From assembly GCF_018614095.1 (NCBI RefSeq), contig NZ_JAGGOY010000119.1:1-64000 (forward strand): 64,000 nucleotides of DNA, written 5' to 3'. The DNA is from Streptomyces sp. ISL-87 (GTDB taxonomy: Bacteria; Actinomycetota; Actinomycetes; Streptomycetales; Streptomycetaceae). The position numbers and the translations under genes were made by a program. Shown piece after piece: positions 25,094-33,341 of the stretch (its first letter is position 1; every line of letters begins with the position of its first letter). The notes below the pieces were generated by a model. It did not search any database. It was not told where the DNA came from and saw only the letters and a program-made list of their open reading frames with translations.

Positions 25094-28000
25094 GCCAATT
25101 CTCGATTCAGCTCACTCAACAGAGACCGCACATTCCGCCCCGGGAACGCGTGCTGGAAACCGCGGCCGCCGCCCTTCCCCTTGAAGGGCTCCGCGTTGAA
25201 TTCCTTCGTACCGATGCCGACGTCGCTCGCCACCACGTCCCGTATGGACCGCAGCCACCACAGCTGCTCCTCCGAGAACACCGCCCCGGCCTGGCTCTGC
25301 TTCAGCAGCCACGCCTCGAAGCGCTCCTCCACCGTCTCCCGGTACGGCCGCAGCTCCTCGTCCACGCCCAGCTCGTACCGGATCAGGGAGATCAGATCCG
25401 GGACGCCCGCCTCACGGCCGGGGGAGTGGGCCGCCACTCCCAGGTCCTCGTAGTACGTCCAGAGAACCTTCGGGGTCCACGCGAAGTGCGGGCGGCGGAT
25501 CTCCAGCGCCAGTTCCTGGAGCGCCGCGTACGTCTCCGCCGGGGAGACCGACCGCGGGCTCGTCAGGGCGATGCTGACTGCAGTGATGCGGTCGCGCTCC
25601 TCCTTCAGGAGCCGGCTCCAGCGGTCCACCTGCTCCTTCGCGCGCTGCTCGCGCGGGATCTCGTTTACATCCGTCACCTCGACGGCCGTGAACTCGTCGA
25701 AGACGTAGTCCTTGTCCCGGCGGATCTCGATGATGTGCCGCCGCAGCTCGGGCCGCTCCGTCAACGGCGCGATCGCGTTCTCGATCAGACGACGGGCCGC
25801 CGCCTGGCCGCCCTCGTCCACCGCCCGCTCCTGCCGGTCCGGGTCGACCGCCTTGACGATGGCGCCCGCGATCTCGGACAGCGTCTGTCCGCCCGCAGCC
25901 CGCGTCAGCTGCTCGCGCTCCTCAGTCGTCAGCTGCTGGTTGAGCCGGGCCAGCCGTCCCGCCAGGATCTCGGCCTCGCTCGCACTGATGGACTTCGTAC
26001 CGGCCTTGTCGAGCAGCTTGGCCAGCGACACCTGACGCTCACCCGCCGGCACCAGCGGCCGGGCGTCCACCAACGGCGAGTCGGTCACGCCGACCGCGTC
26101 GACCAGCACGAAGCGGTCCTTGCGCACCGACGCGTCCGCATCCGGCGTGACCTCTTGGAGCTCGGTCGCGTCGATGGTCCGGGCGCCGCGTCCCTTCATC
26201 TGCTCGAAGAGGACCGCGCTGCGCACCTCCCGCAGGAAGATGACGCACTCCAGGGCCTTCACGTCCGTGCCCGTCGCGATCATGTCGACGGTGACGGCGA
26301 CCCGCATGCGGGGCGAGGTCCGCAGGGCGCGGATCAGCTCGTCCGGGTCCTCGCCCGCCTGGCGGCTCTTGTACGTGATCTTTTTCGCGAAGTCGTCCCC
26401 GCGCCCGAAGACCTCCTTGACCTGGGCCAGGACATCCTCGGCGTGGTCCTCACCGACCGCGAAGATCAGGGTCTTCGGCAGCTCGCTCCGGCCGGGGAAC
26501 CAGCGCTGCCAGTTGTCCCGGTAGGCCGTCAGCACCGCCCTGATCTCGTCCACCGTCACCACCGACCGGCCGATCTGCCCGGTCGTGTACGAGAAGTCGT
26601 CGTCCAGCTCCTGATAGCGCTGCCGCCGGGTCTTGCGGTCCTTGATCCGTACCGTCGTACCCGACTCGATCTTCGCGCCGCCGTTCTCCCGCAGGTCGGT
26701 CCGCATCCGTACGACGTCGAAGTCGACGTTCACGCCGTCCGCCACCGCCTGCGGATACGTGTACTCGGAGACCAGGTTGCGTCCGAAGAAGCCGAGGGTC
26801 TGGAGCGTGGGCGTGGCGGTCAGACCAACCAGATGCGCGTCGAAGTACTCCAGGACCCCGCGCCACAGCCCGTAGATCGACCGGTGGCACTCGTCCACGA
26901 TGATCAGGTCGAAGGACTCGATCGGCACGTCGGGGTTGTAGGAGACGTCGATCGGCAGGTCGGTCGCGTACGTGTCCTCGTACGCCTCGCTGTCCGCGAC
27001 CTCGTCCGCCTGCTCGTCCTCGGCGAGGGCCTCGCCGCGCAGGAGGGAGTACATCTTCTGGATCGTGCAGATGGTGACCGAGGAGGTGTCCTGGAGTCCG
27101 GCAGCGCCCAGACGGTCGACGTTGTAGATGTCTGAGAGTTTGCGGCCGTCGTCGGGCGTCGTGAACTTCCGGAACTCGTCGTACGCCTGCCTGCCCAGGT
27201 TGTTGCGGTCCACGAGGAACAGGACCCGGCGCGCCTTGGCGTGCTTGAGCAGACGGTACGTCTGCGACACGGCGGTGAACGTCTTGCCCGCACCGGTCGC
27301 CATCTGGATCAGCGCCCGCGCGCGGTCCTCGCCCAGCGATTTCTCCAGGCCGGTGATCGCGTCGATCTGGGCGAGACGCAGGCCGTTGGGCTCCAGTACG
27401 GGCAGCCGGCGCAGCGCGGCGCGGAACGTGAGGGCGTCCGGGTTCTCCTCCGCGCGCCGCATCCACCCGGCGACCGTCTCGGGCCGATGGAACGAGAAGA
27501 CCTCGCGGGAGCGGGCGTCGGGGTCGAGACGGTTGATGAAGTAGGTCTCGGTGCCGGTCGTCGCGTACCGGAAGGCGAAGGGCTCGGCCTCGCGCCAGAC
27601 GGCGAGGCGGTGCTCCTTGAGCACCCCGGACGCATAGCGGTCGTTCTGCTCGACGGCGCTGGAGAGGTGGTCGCCCTCGCGCTTGGCCTCCACGACGCCG
27701 ACGATGTGCCCGTCGACGTACAGGACGTAATCCGCCCGACCGGTGGCGAGGGTGAACTCCCGGACCGCCACGCCCTGACCCGCCTCGGGGTTGACCTGGT
27801 CGCGGTCCTGCACGATCCAGCCGCACGCGTGCAGCATCTCGTCGATGGCCTCGCGTGCCTGTACCTCGTTGAGCGGGGCGGGACGCTGTGCCCGGTGGAT
27901 GATCGCCTCGCGGCGCTGGGCGTCCACCTGCCGCGGCTGCCGGCGGGCGGCCTCGTACTTCACCTGCTGGGTACTGCGGAGCTCGTCGATCTGCGTGGTG

Positions 28001-28650
28001 AGCTGTTCGACGCGAGACAGCAGCTCACTCTTGTTCGCGTCCGCGCTGGCGATCAGGTGCTCGGCCTCGGCGCGCGCCTTGCGCTCCGCTTCGAGGGCAT
28101 CGCTGGATTCGGCGAGCCGGGTACGGGCCTGGGTCAGCTCCTGACGGTGGCCGTCGAGCGCCTCGCGCAGCTCCGCCAACTCTGCTGGGTCCGTGACCTG
28201 TGCGGTATCACCGGGGTCCGTGGGCGGCACGAACTGCGCGACCGTACGCCGGCCCTCGATGGCGTCGTGGAACCAGAGGCCCAGCTTGTAGCAGACGCGT
28301 ACGGCGGCGAGAGCTCGCGCGGTGTCGAAGAGGTGGCTGTGCGCGGCCTTGTTCCGGTCACGGCGCACGCGGTCGAAGTCATCACGGATCTCGGGGACGA
28401 GGACCCCGGCACGCGTCAGCGCCGTCAGCCGGTCGATCTGGCGGTCGCCCTCGATCCGCATGCCGATGCGGGTGATCAGCTCCTCCGCGAGGACCTCGCC
28501 GAACTGTCCTGCCTGCACCAGAGATGAGTTGGGGTGGGTGAACACCGTGGCCTCAGCCGAGGCGCCGTACAGAGAGAGCAGAGGCTGGTGCTGGTAGAGG
28601 ACCCCGAAGTTCGGTGATCCCTTCGCGAAATCGCGAAGCCTGTCGTCCAC
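25090..28650 (-). CDS. hsdR: type I restriction enzyme endonuclease/translocase subunit
   Basis: 1186 aa from the GTG at 28650, chosen because GGGGGGA lies upstream; a further in-frame ATG is at 28704. Order: an N-terminal HEPN-like DUF4145 region with RRDRNKAAHS (near residue 100), a coiled coil (about 150-230), the nuclease motif GRADYVLY...VVEAKREG (about 300), Walker A ATGAGKT, DECH box VDECHRS, TATP, and the arginine finger region QMKGRGART. HsdR cuts unmodified DNA after translocation. First gene of the R-S-M order. Confidence 0.95.
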   Translation of the reverse strand: MDDRLRDFAKGSPNFGVLYQHQPLLSLYGASAEATVFTHPNSSLVQAGQFGEVLAEELITRIGMRIEGDRQIDRLTALTRAGVLVPEIRDDFDRVRRDRNKAAHSHLFDTARALAAVRVCYKLGLWFHDAIEGRRTVAQFVPPTDPGDTAQVTDPAELAELREALDGHRQELTQARTRLAESSDALEAERKARAEAEHLIASADANKSELLSRVEQLTTQIDELRSTQQVKYEAARRQPRQVDAQRREAIIHRAQRPAPLNEVQAREAIDEMLHACGWIVQDRDQVNPEAGQGVAVREFTLATGRADYVLYVDGHIVGVVEAKREGDHLSSAVEQNDRYASGVLKEHRLAVWREAEPFAFRYATTGTETYFINRLDPDARSREVFSFHRPETVAGWMRRAEENPDALTFRAALRRLPVLEPNGLRLAQIDAITGLEKSLGEDRARALIQMATGAGKTFTAVSQTYRLLKHAKARRVLFLVDRNNLGRQAYDEFRKFTTPDDGRKLSDIYNVDRLGAAGLQDTSSVTICTIQKMYSLLRGEALAEDEQADEVADSEAYEDTYATDLPIDVSYNPDVPIESFDLIIVDECHRSIYGLWRGVLEYFDAHLVGLTATPTLQTLGFFGRNLVSEYTYPQAVADGVNVDFDVVRMRTDLRENGGAKIESGTTVRIKDRKTRRQRYQELDDDFSYTTGQIGRSVVTVDEIRAVLTAYRDNWQRWFPGRSELPKTLIFAVGEDHAEDVLAQVKEVFGRGDDFAKKITYKSRQAGEDPDELIRALRTSPRMRVAVTVDMIATGTDVKALECVIFLREVRSAVLFEQMKGRGARTIDATELQEVTPDADASVRKDRFVLVDAVGVTDSPLVDARPLVPAGERQVSLAKLLDKAGTKSISASEAEILAGRLARLNQQLTTEEREQLTRAAGGQTLSEIAGAIVKAVDPDRQERAVDEGGQAAARRLIENAIAPLTERPELRRHIIEIRRDKDYVFDEFTAVEVTDVNEIPREQRAKEQVDRWSRLLKEERDRITAVSIALTSPRSVSPAETYAALQELALEIRRPHFAWTPKVLWTYYEDLGVAAHSPGREAGVPDLISLIRYELGVDEELRPYRETVEERFEAWLLKQSQAGAVFSEEQLWWLRSIRDVVASDVGIGTKEFNAEPFKGKGGGRGFQHAFPGRNVRSLLSELNRELA
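28621..28638. repeat. 8-bp perfect inverted repeat at the start of hsdR
   Basis: cttcgcga and tcgcgaag flank the dinucleotide aa, a few codons after the likely hsdR start. A hairpin or operator here could influence hsdR expression. It also encodes part of the protein, so chance is possible. Confidence 0.4.
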
Positions 28651-28706
28651 GGTGTTGTCCCCCCGAAAAATCTGGTCTGCGGGTATCCACGGTGCGAAAC
28701 ACAAGA

Positions 28707-28744
28707 AGACCCTCCGAACAGTACTGGCACTGTTTGGAGGGTCT
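28707..28744 (-). terminator. tRNA-Arg terminator hairpin
   Basis: Read on the minus strand, two 16-base arms (28729-28744 and 28707-28722) pair with one G-U and a 6-base loop, followed by T-rich sequence. It begins about 20 bases after the tRNA 3' end. It lies between the tRNA and hsdR, so hsdR needs its own promoter in the following 55 bp or read-through from the tRNA. Confidence 0.75.
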
Positions 28745-28764
28745 CTCTAGCACTTCCTGCGAAG

Positions 28765-28836
28765 TGCCCCCGGCAGGATTCGAACCTGCGCACACGGCTC
28801 CGGAGGCCGTTGCTCTATCCCCTGAGCTACGGGGGC
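28765..28836 (-). tRNA. tRNA-Arg, anticodon CCG
   Basis: 72 nt cloverleaf without encoded CCA. Acceptor arm GCCCCCG/CGGGGGC, D arm GCTC/GAGC, anticodon arm ACGGC/GCCGT with loop CTCCGGA (anticodon CCG, reads CGG), T arm GCAGG/CCTGC with TTCGAAT, discriminator A. Its 3' part is the att core repeated to the left, so this gene is the integration target and was rebuilt by each insertion. As I recall, the matching S. coelicolor tRNA-Arg hosts an AICE next to SCO5349. Confidence 0.96.
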
Positions 28837-28989
28837 GCGTCGTTCGCGTTGCGGCGACGAGTTGAACACTACCAGCTTCCCCCGGGTGATCAGAAACGAG
28901 TTCCGGGGGAGGGGGAGGTGGGTCGCCCGGAGGGGGTGGAAGTGGCAAAAACCCGGACGCGGGGGCTTAGGCGGACCTACTCTCGAGTT

Positions 28990-29412
28990 GTGTCAGGCGC
29001 CTCGGGCCGGGTGCTTGTTGTCGACGACAACAAGGTCATCCGGCAGCTGATCAAGGTCAATCTCGAGCTGGAGGGCTTCGAGGTAGTGACCGCGAACGAT
29101 GGTGCCGAGTGTCTGGACGTCGTGCACCGCGTGTGCCCCGACGTGATCACCCTCGATGTGGTCATGCCCCGGCTGGACGGGTTCGGGACGGCCGCCCAGC
29201 TGCGCGCCGATCCGCGGACGCGGCACGTGCCCGTCGCCATCGTGAGCGCCTGTACGCAGCATGAGGTGGAGGCCGGGATCGAGGCCGGGGTGGATGCGTT
29301 CCTCGCCAAGCCCTTCGAGCCCGCCGAGCTCGTGCAGGTCGTACGCCGGCTCATCGAGCGCAAGGACCGGCGGGAGCGGAAGGGAGCCCCCGCAGGGCGC
29401 GGGAAGGTGTAG
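28990..29412 (+). CDS. single-domain CheY-like response regulator
   Basis: 140 aa from the GTG at 28990 (reads MSGASGRVLVVDDNK). It has the acidic pair VDDN, the phosphoacceptor aspartate in VITLDVVMPRLDG, the Ser/Thr in AIVSACTQ and the lysine in FLAKPFEP. There is no output domain, only a basic tail. No kinase gene is adjacent. An in-frame extension of 60 codons upstream overlaps the tRNA and is unlikely to be translated. First core gene right of the island. Confidence 0.88.
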   Translation: MSGASGRVLVVDDNKVIRQLIKVNLELEGFEVVTANDGAECLDVVHRVCPDVITLDVVMPRLDGFGTAAQLRADPRTRHVPVAIVSACTQHEVEAGIEAGVDAFLAKPFEPAELVQVVRRLIERKDRRERKGAPAGRGKV

Positions 29413-29480
29413 CGGCCGACGGCTGTTCACATGGCGAAACCGTTCGCGGGATGGGTGGGCTTCTCGCCTAGGCTGGTCCC

Positions 29481-30464
29481 GTGACCCCCGCCGACCTCTC
29501 CCGTACCGTCGTACGCGCCGTGCGCTGCGCCGTCGAGGAGGGGGAGCTGCCCGCCGAGGCGGGTGTGCCCGAGCGGGTCGTCGTCGAGCGGACCCGCCCC
29601 GGCGGGGTGGGGGACTACGCGACCCCCGTGGCCTTTCAGGTCGCCAAGGCCGCCGGATGCCCGCCCCGGGGCGTGGCGGACGTACTGGCCCGCCGGCTCG
29701 GCGCGGAGCCCGGCATCGAGCATGTCGAGGTCACCGGAGCCGGGTTCCTCAACTTCGTGCTGCCGTCCCCCTCCGCCCCCTCCGTCGTCCGGGACGCCAT
29801 CGTCCGCGACATCGTGATCCGGGACGTACGGGGCGGGGCCATGTTCGCCGCCCCCGCCCCTGCCGACGAGACCGGGACCGGGCTGCGCGAGTGCGTCGTG
29901 CGGCGCAGTGTCCTGCGGCTCGTGTGCGCCCAGGGCGGCACCGGGTGCGACCTGCCAGAGGACCTGCCCGTCGCGCCCCTTGCCAAGCGGGACGGCGACG
30001 TCGTCGCCCGTTACGGCCGCGACGCCGCCCACTGGGCGATGCTCGCCGTGCCCGCCCGGGAGACCCCGGCCGTCTCCGACGCTTTGCTCGTTCAGGGCGA
30101 GGCCAGCGAGTTCTTCCGCGTGCGGTACGCCCACGCGCGCAGCCGGGCCCTCGTACGGAACGCCGATCAGCTGGGCTTCCACCCGGAGCCGGGCGACGTC
30201 GACGTGCCCGCCCTGCTGCGCCTCCTCGCCGACCACGACCTCGTCCTGGAGGCCGCCGCGCACCACCGCGCGCCCGAGCGTCTCACCCGGCACCTCGTCG
30301 AGCTGGCCGACGAGCTGCTCGATTTCCAGCACTGCGTCCTGCCCAAGGGGGACGAGAAACCCTCGGCCGCCCACCGTGCCCGGCTGGCTCTTGCCGAAGC
30401 CGCCGGGACGGTGCTGGCCGGTGGCCTGGCCCTGCTCGGCATAGACGCACCTGACTGCCTGTGA
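29481..30464 (+). CDS. nrtL: ArgRS-like anticodon-binding protein without catalytic domain
   Basis: 327 aa from a GTG. Residues about 30-95 match the ArgRS N-terminal additional domain (GDYATPVAFQVAKAAG then EVTGAGFLNFVL). The C-terminal part from YAHARSRAL to LALLGIDAPDCL matches the DALR anticodon-binding domain. The Rossmann catalytic core with its HIGH and KMSKS motifs is missing; a short Pro/Ala-rich bridge replaces it. NCBI names such proteins NrtL. It cannot charge tRNA alone. It lies 20 bp before lysA. Confidence 0.87.
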   Translation: MTPADLSRTVVRAVRCAVEEGELPAEAGVPERVVVERTRPGGVGDYATPVAFQVAKAAGCPPRGVADVLARRLGAEPGIEHVEVTGAGFLNFVLPSPSAPSVVRDAIVRDIVIRDVRGGAMFAAPAPADETGTGLRECVVRRSVLRLVCAQGGTGCDLPEDLPVAPLAKRDGDVVARYGRDAAHWAMLAVPARETPAVSDALLVQGEASEFFRVRYAHARSRALVRNADQLGFHPEPGDVDVPALLRLLADHDLVLEAAAHHRAPERLTRHLVELADELLDFQHCVLPKGDEKPSAAHRARLALAEAAGTVLAGGLALLGIDAPDCL

Positions 30465-30483
30465 TCTGCGAAGAGAGATACCG

Positions 30484-31875
30484 ATGAGCCGTTCCGCGCA
30501 CCCCGCCGGGCCCCGCCACGCCGACGTCCTGCCCGAGGGGCACTACGCCCCGCCGCCCGCCGACCTCAACGCGCTCGACGAGAAGGTCTGGGCCCGGACC
30601 GTACGACGGAACCCCGACGGTGTCGTGACGGTGGGCGGCATCCCCGTCACCACCCTCGCCCAGGAGTTCGGGACGCCGGCCTACTTCCTCGACGAGGAGG
30701 ACTTCCGGGCCCGGTGCCGGGCCTGGGCGCACGCCTTCGGGCCGGACGCCGACGTCTTCTACGCAGGGAAGGCGTTCCTCTCCAAGGCCGTCGTGAAGTG
30801 GCTTCAGGAAGAGGGGCTGAACCTCGACGTGTGTTCCGGCGGGGAGCTGGCCACCGCGCTCGCCGCCGGGATGCCCGCCGAGCGGATCGCCTTCCACGGC
30901 AACAACAAGTCCGTCGCGGAGATCACCCGGGCCGTCGAGGCCGGAGTCGGTCGCATCGTGCTCGACTCCTTCCAGGAGATCGCTCGAGTCGCGCACATCG
31001 CCCGTGAGCTCGGCGTACGCCAGCCCGTCCAGATCCGCGTGACCGTCGGCGTCGAGGCGCACACGCACGAGTTCATCGCGACCGCGCACGAGGACCAGAA
31101 GTTCGGCATCGCCGTCGCCGACGGTTCCGCGGCGGAGGCCGTCCGGCGCGCGCTCGGGCACGACAGCCTCGAGCTGCTCGGCGTCCACTCCCACATCGGC
31201 TCGCAGATCTTCGACATGGCCGGCTTCGAGGTCTCCGCCAAGCGGGTGGTCCGGCTGCTGGCCGCCGTACGCGACGAGCACGGCGTCGAGCTGCCCGAGA
31301 TCGACCTCGGCGGCGGCCTCGGCATCGCGTACACGTCCTCCGACGACCCGCGCGAGCCCCACGAGATCGCCAAGGCCCTGCACGAGATCGTCGCCCGCGA
31401 GTGCGAGTCCGCCGGGCTGCGCGCGCCCCGCATCTCCGTCGAGCCCGGCCGGGCCATCGTCGGGCCCACCGCCTTCACGCTGTACGAGGTCGGCACGATC
31501 AAGCCGCTCGAGGGGCTGCGTACGTACGTCTCCGTCGACGGCGGCATGTCCGACAACATCCGCACCGCCCTCTACGACGCCGAGTACGCGGTCACCCTCG
31601 TCTCCCGCGTCTCGGACGCCGAGCCGATGCTCGTCCGCGTCGTCGGCAAGCACTGCGAGAGCGGTGACATCGTGGTGAAGGACGCCTTCCTGCCGGCCGA
31701 TCTGGCCCCGGGGGACCTCCTCGCCGTACCCGCCACCGGGGCGTACTGCCGCTCCATGGCCAGCAACTACAACCACGCGCTGCGACCGCCCGTCGTGGCC
31801 GTGCGCGACGGGGAGGCCCGAGTGATCGTCCGGCGCGAGACGGAGGAAGATCTCCTGCGTCTCGACCTCGGATGA
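30484..31875 (+). CDS. lysA: diaminopimelate decarboxylase, lysine biosynthesis
   Basis: 463 aa. This PLP enzyme makes L-lysine from meso-diaminopimelate. The PLP lysine is in FYAGKAF near residue 96. HSHIGSQIFD, the glycine-rich phosphate-binding segment GGGLGIAY and EPGRAIVGPTA are all present, as are the C-terminal catalytic residues around CESGD. An AGAGATACCG leader precedes the ATG. It is followed by hom and thrC, which share the aspartate pathway upstream of lysine and threonine. Confidence 0.96.
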   Translation: MSRSAHPAGPRHADVLPEGHYAPPPADLNALDEKVWARTVRRNPDGVVTVGGIPVTTLAQEFGTPAYFLDEEDFRARCRAWAHAFGPDADVFYAGKAFLSKAVVKWLQEEGLNLDVCSGGELATALAAGMPAERIAFHGNNKSVAEITRAVEAGVGRIVLDSFQEIARVAHIARELGVRQPVQIRVTVGVEAHTHEFIATAHEDQKFGIAVADGSAAEAVRRALGHDSLELLGVHSHIGSQIFDMAGFEVSAKRVVRLLAAVRDEHGVELPEIDLGGGLGIAYTSSDDPREPHEIAKALHEIVARECESAGLRAPRISVEPGRAIVGPTAFTLYEVGTIKPLEGLRTYVSVDGGMSDNIRTALYDAEYAVTLVSRVSDAEPMLVRVVGKHCESGDIVVKDAFLPADLAPGDLLAVPATGAYCRSMASNYNHALRPPVVAVRDGEARVIVRRETEEDLLRLDLG

Positions 31876-31928
31876 ACCGCATATTTCCGGGGGAAGCCCC
31901 CAGACCCCCAAAATAGGTGCCGATAGGT

Positions 31929-31977
31929 GTCTCACTCAATGGACCGAGGATGGAAAGTGCTGTCCATTGAGTGAGAC
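31929..31977. promoter_or_regulatory. perfect 16-bp inverted repeat between lysA and hom
   Basis: gtctcactcaatggac (31929-31944) and its exact reverse complement (31962-31977) are separated by 17 bp. It lies 54 bp after lysA and 66 bp before the hom start. There is no T-tract. Arm spacing of about three helical turns fits a dimeric operator as well as a terminator or attenuator hairpin. The binding factor is unknown. Confidence 0.6.
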
Positions 31978-32042
31978 TGGATGAGACCTGGCGCGCAACC
32001 CGCGCGCCGGGTGGTGATGGAAGATCGAAAGGCGTAGGTCGA

Positions 32043-33335
32043 ATGATGCGTACGCGTCCGCTGAAGGTGGCGCTGCTGGGCTGTGGAGTGGTCGGCTCAG
32101 AGGTGGCTCGCATCATGACGACGCACGCCGACGACCTGACGGCCAGGATCGGTGCGCCCGTCGAGCTCGCAGGCGTGGCCGTGCGCCGTCCCTCCAAGGT
32201 CCGCGAGGGCATCGACCCGGCCCTCGTCACCACCGACGCGACCGCCCTCCTCAAACGCGGCGACATCGACATCGCCATCGAGGTCATCGGCGGCATCGAG
32301 CCCGCCCGCACCCTGATCACCACCGCGTTCGAGAACGGCATCTCCGTCGTCTCGGCGAACAAGGCGCTGCTCGCGCAGGACGGCGCCGCGCTGCACGCAG
32401 CCGCCGAGGCGAACGGGCTGGACCTCTACTACGAGGCCGCCGTCGCGGGCGCCATTCCGCTGGTCCGCCCCATGCGCGAGTCCCTCGCGGGCGACAAGAT
32501 CAACCGGGTGATGGGCATCGTCAACGGCACGACGAACTTCATCCTCGACAAGATGGACTCGACCGGCGCCGGCTACCAGGAGGCGCTCGACGAGGCCACC
32601 GCCCTCGGGTACGCCGAGGCCGACCCCACCGCCGACGTCGAGGGCTACGACGCCGCCGCCAAGGCCGCGATCCTGGCCGGCATCGCCTTCCACACCCGGG
32701 TCCGCCTCGACGACGTCTACCGCGAGGGCATGACCGAGGTCAGCGCCGCCGACTTCGCCTCCGCCAAGCGGATGGGCTGCACCATCAAGCTCCTCGCCAT
32801 CCTGGAGCGCGCCGCCGACGGCCAGTCCGTCACCGCCCGCGTCCACCCGGCGATGATCCCGCTCAGCCACCCGCTCGCCTCCGTCCGCGAGGCGTACAAC
32901 GCGGTCTTCGTCGAGGCGGAGGCCGCCGGGCGGCTCATGTTCTACGGGCCCGGCGCCGGTGGTGCGCCGACCGCCTCCGCGGTCCTCGGCGACCTCGTCG
33001 CCGTCTGCCGCAACAAGCTCGCCGAGGCAACGGGGCCCGGCGAGTCCGCGTACACCCAGCTGCCGGTCAGCCCCATGGGCGATGTCGTCACCCGGTACCA
33101 CATCAGCCTCGATGTGGCCGACAAGCCGGGCGTCCTCGCCCAGGTGGCGACGACGTTCGCGGAGCACGGTGTCTCGATCGACACCGTCCGCCAGCAGGGC
33201 AAGGACGGCGAGGCCTCCCTCGTCGTCGTCACTCACCGCGCGCCCGACGCCGCCCTCTCCGGGACCGTCGAGGCACTGCGGAAGCTGGACACCGTCCGCG
33301 GTGTCGCCAGCATCATGCGTGTTGAAGGGGAGTAA
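32043..33335 (+). CDS. hom: homoserine dehydrogenase
   Basis: 430 aa from the ATG at 32043 (a second ATG follows directly). It reduces aspartate semialdehyde to homoserine. The NAD-binding motif LLGCGVVGSEV is near residue 12, followed by the conserved GIVNGTTNFIL and the catalytic lysine-containing region. Residues about 352-430 are an ACT domain (YHISLDVADKPGVLAQV) that normally mediates threonine feedback. The gene ends 6 bp before thrC, so the two are one operon. Confidence 0.96.
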   Translation: MMRTRPLKVALLGCGVVGSEVARIMTTHADDLTARIGAPVELAGVAVRRPSKVREGIDPALVTTDATALLKRGDIDIAIEVIGGIEPARTLITTAFENGISVVSANKALLAQDGAALHAAAEANGLDLYYEAAVAGAIPLVRPMRESLAGDKINRVMGIVNGTTNFILDKMDSTGAGYQEALDEATALGYAEADPTADVEGYDAAAKAAILAGIAFHTRVRLDDVYREGMTEVSAADFASAKRMGCTIKLLAILERAADGQSVTARVHPAMIPLSHPLASVREAYNAVFVEAEAAGRLMFYGPGAGGAPTASAVLGDLVAVCRNKLAEATGPGESAYTQLPVSPMGDVVTRYHISLDVADKPGVLAQVATTFAEHGVSIDTVRQQGKDGEASLVVVTHRAPDAALSGTVEALRKLDTVRGVASIMRVEGE

Positions 33336-33341
33336 GGACCC

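Larger units (their letters stand above)
14385..28749. mobile_element. 14.4-kb genomic island at tRNA-Arg with defence genes, no integrase
   Basis: Bounded by the identical 60-bp repeats at 14325 and 28750. Its left arm (14385-14512) resembles the left arm of the middle element (9591-9720), so it was probably inserted by a related recombinase. No int, xis, replication or transfer gene remains. Cargo: DUF234 ATPase, XPB-like protein, WhiJ-type regulatory trio, Uma2 nuclease, HEPN-like protein and type I restriction-modification. Confidence 0.8.

Noticed and set aside
24976..27135. 719-codon plus-strand open frame over hsdS/hsdR
   Set aside because: Arg/Leu/His-rich shadow of hsdR, which has all expected motifs on the minus strand.
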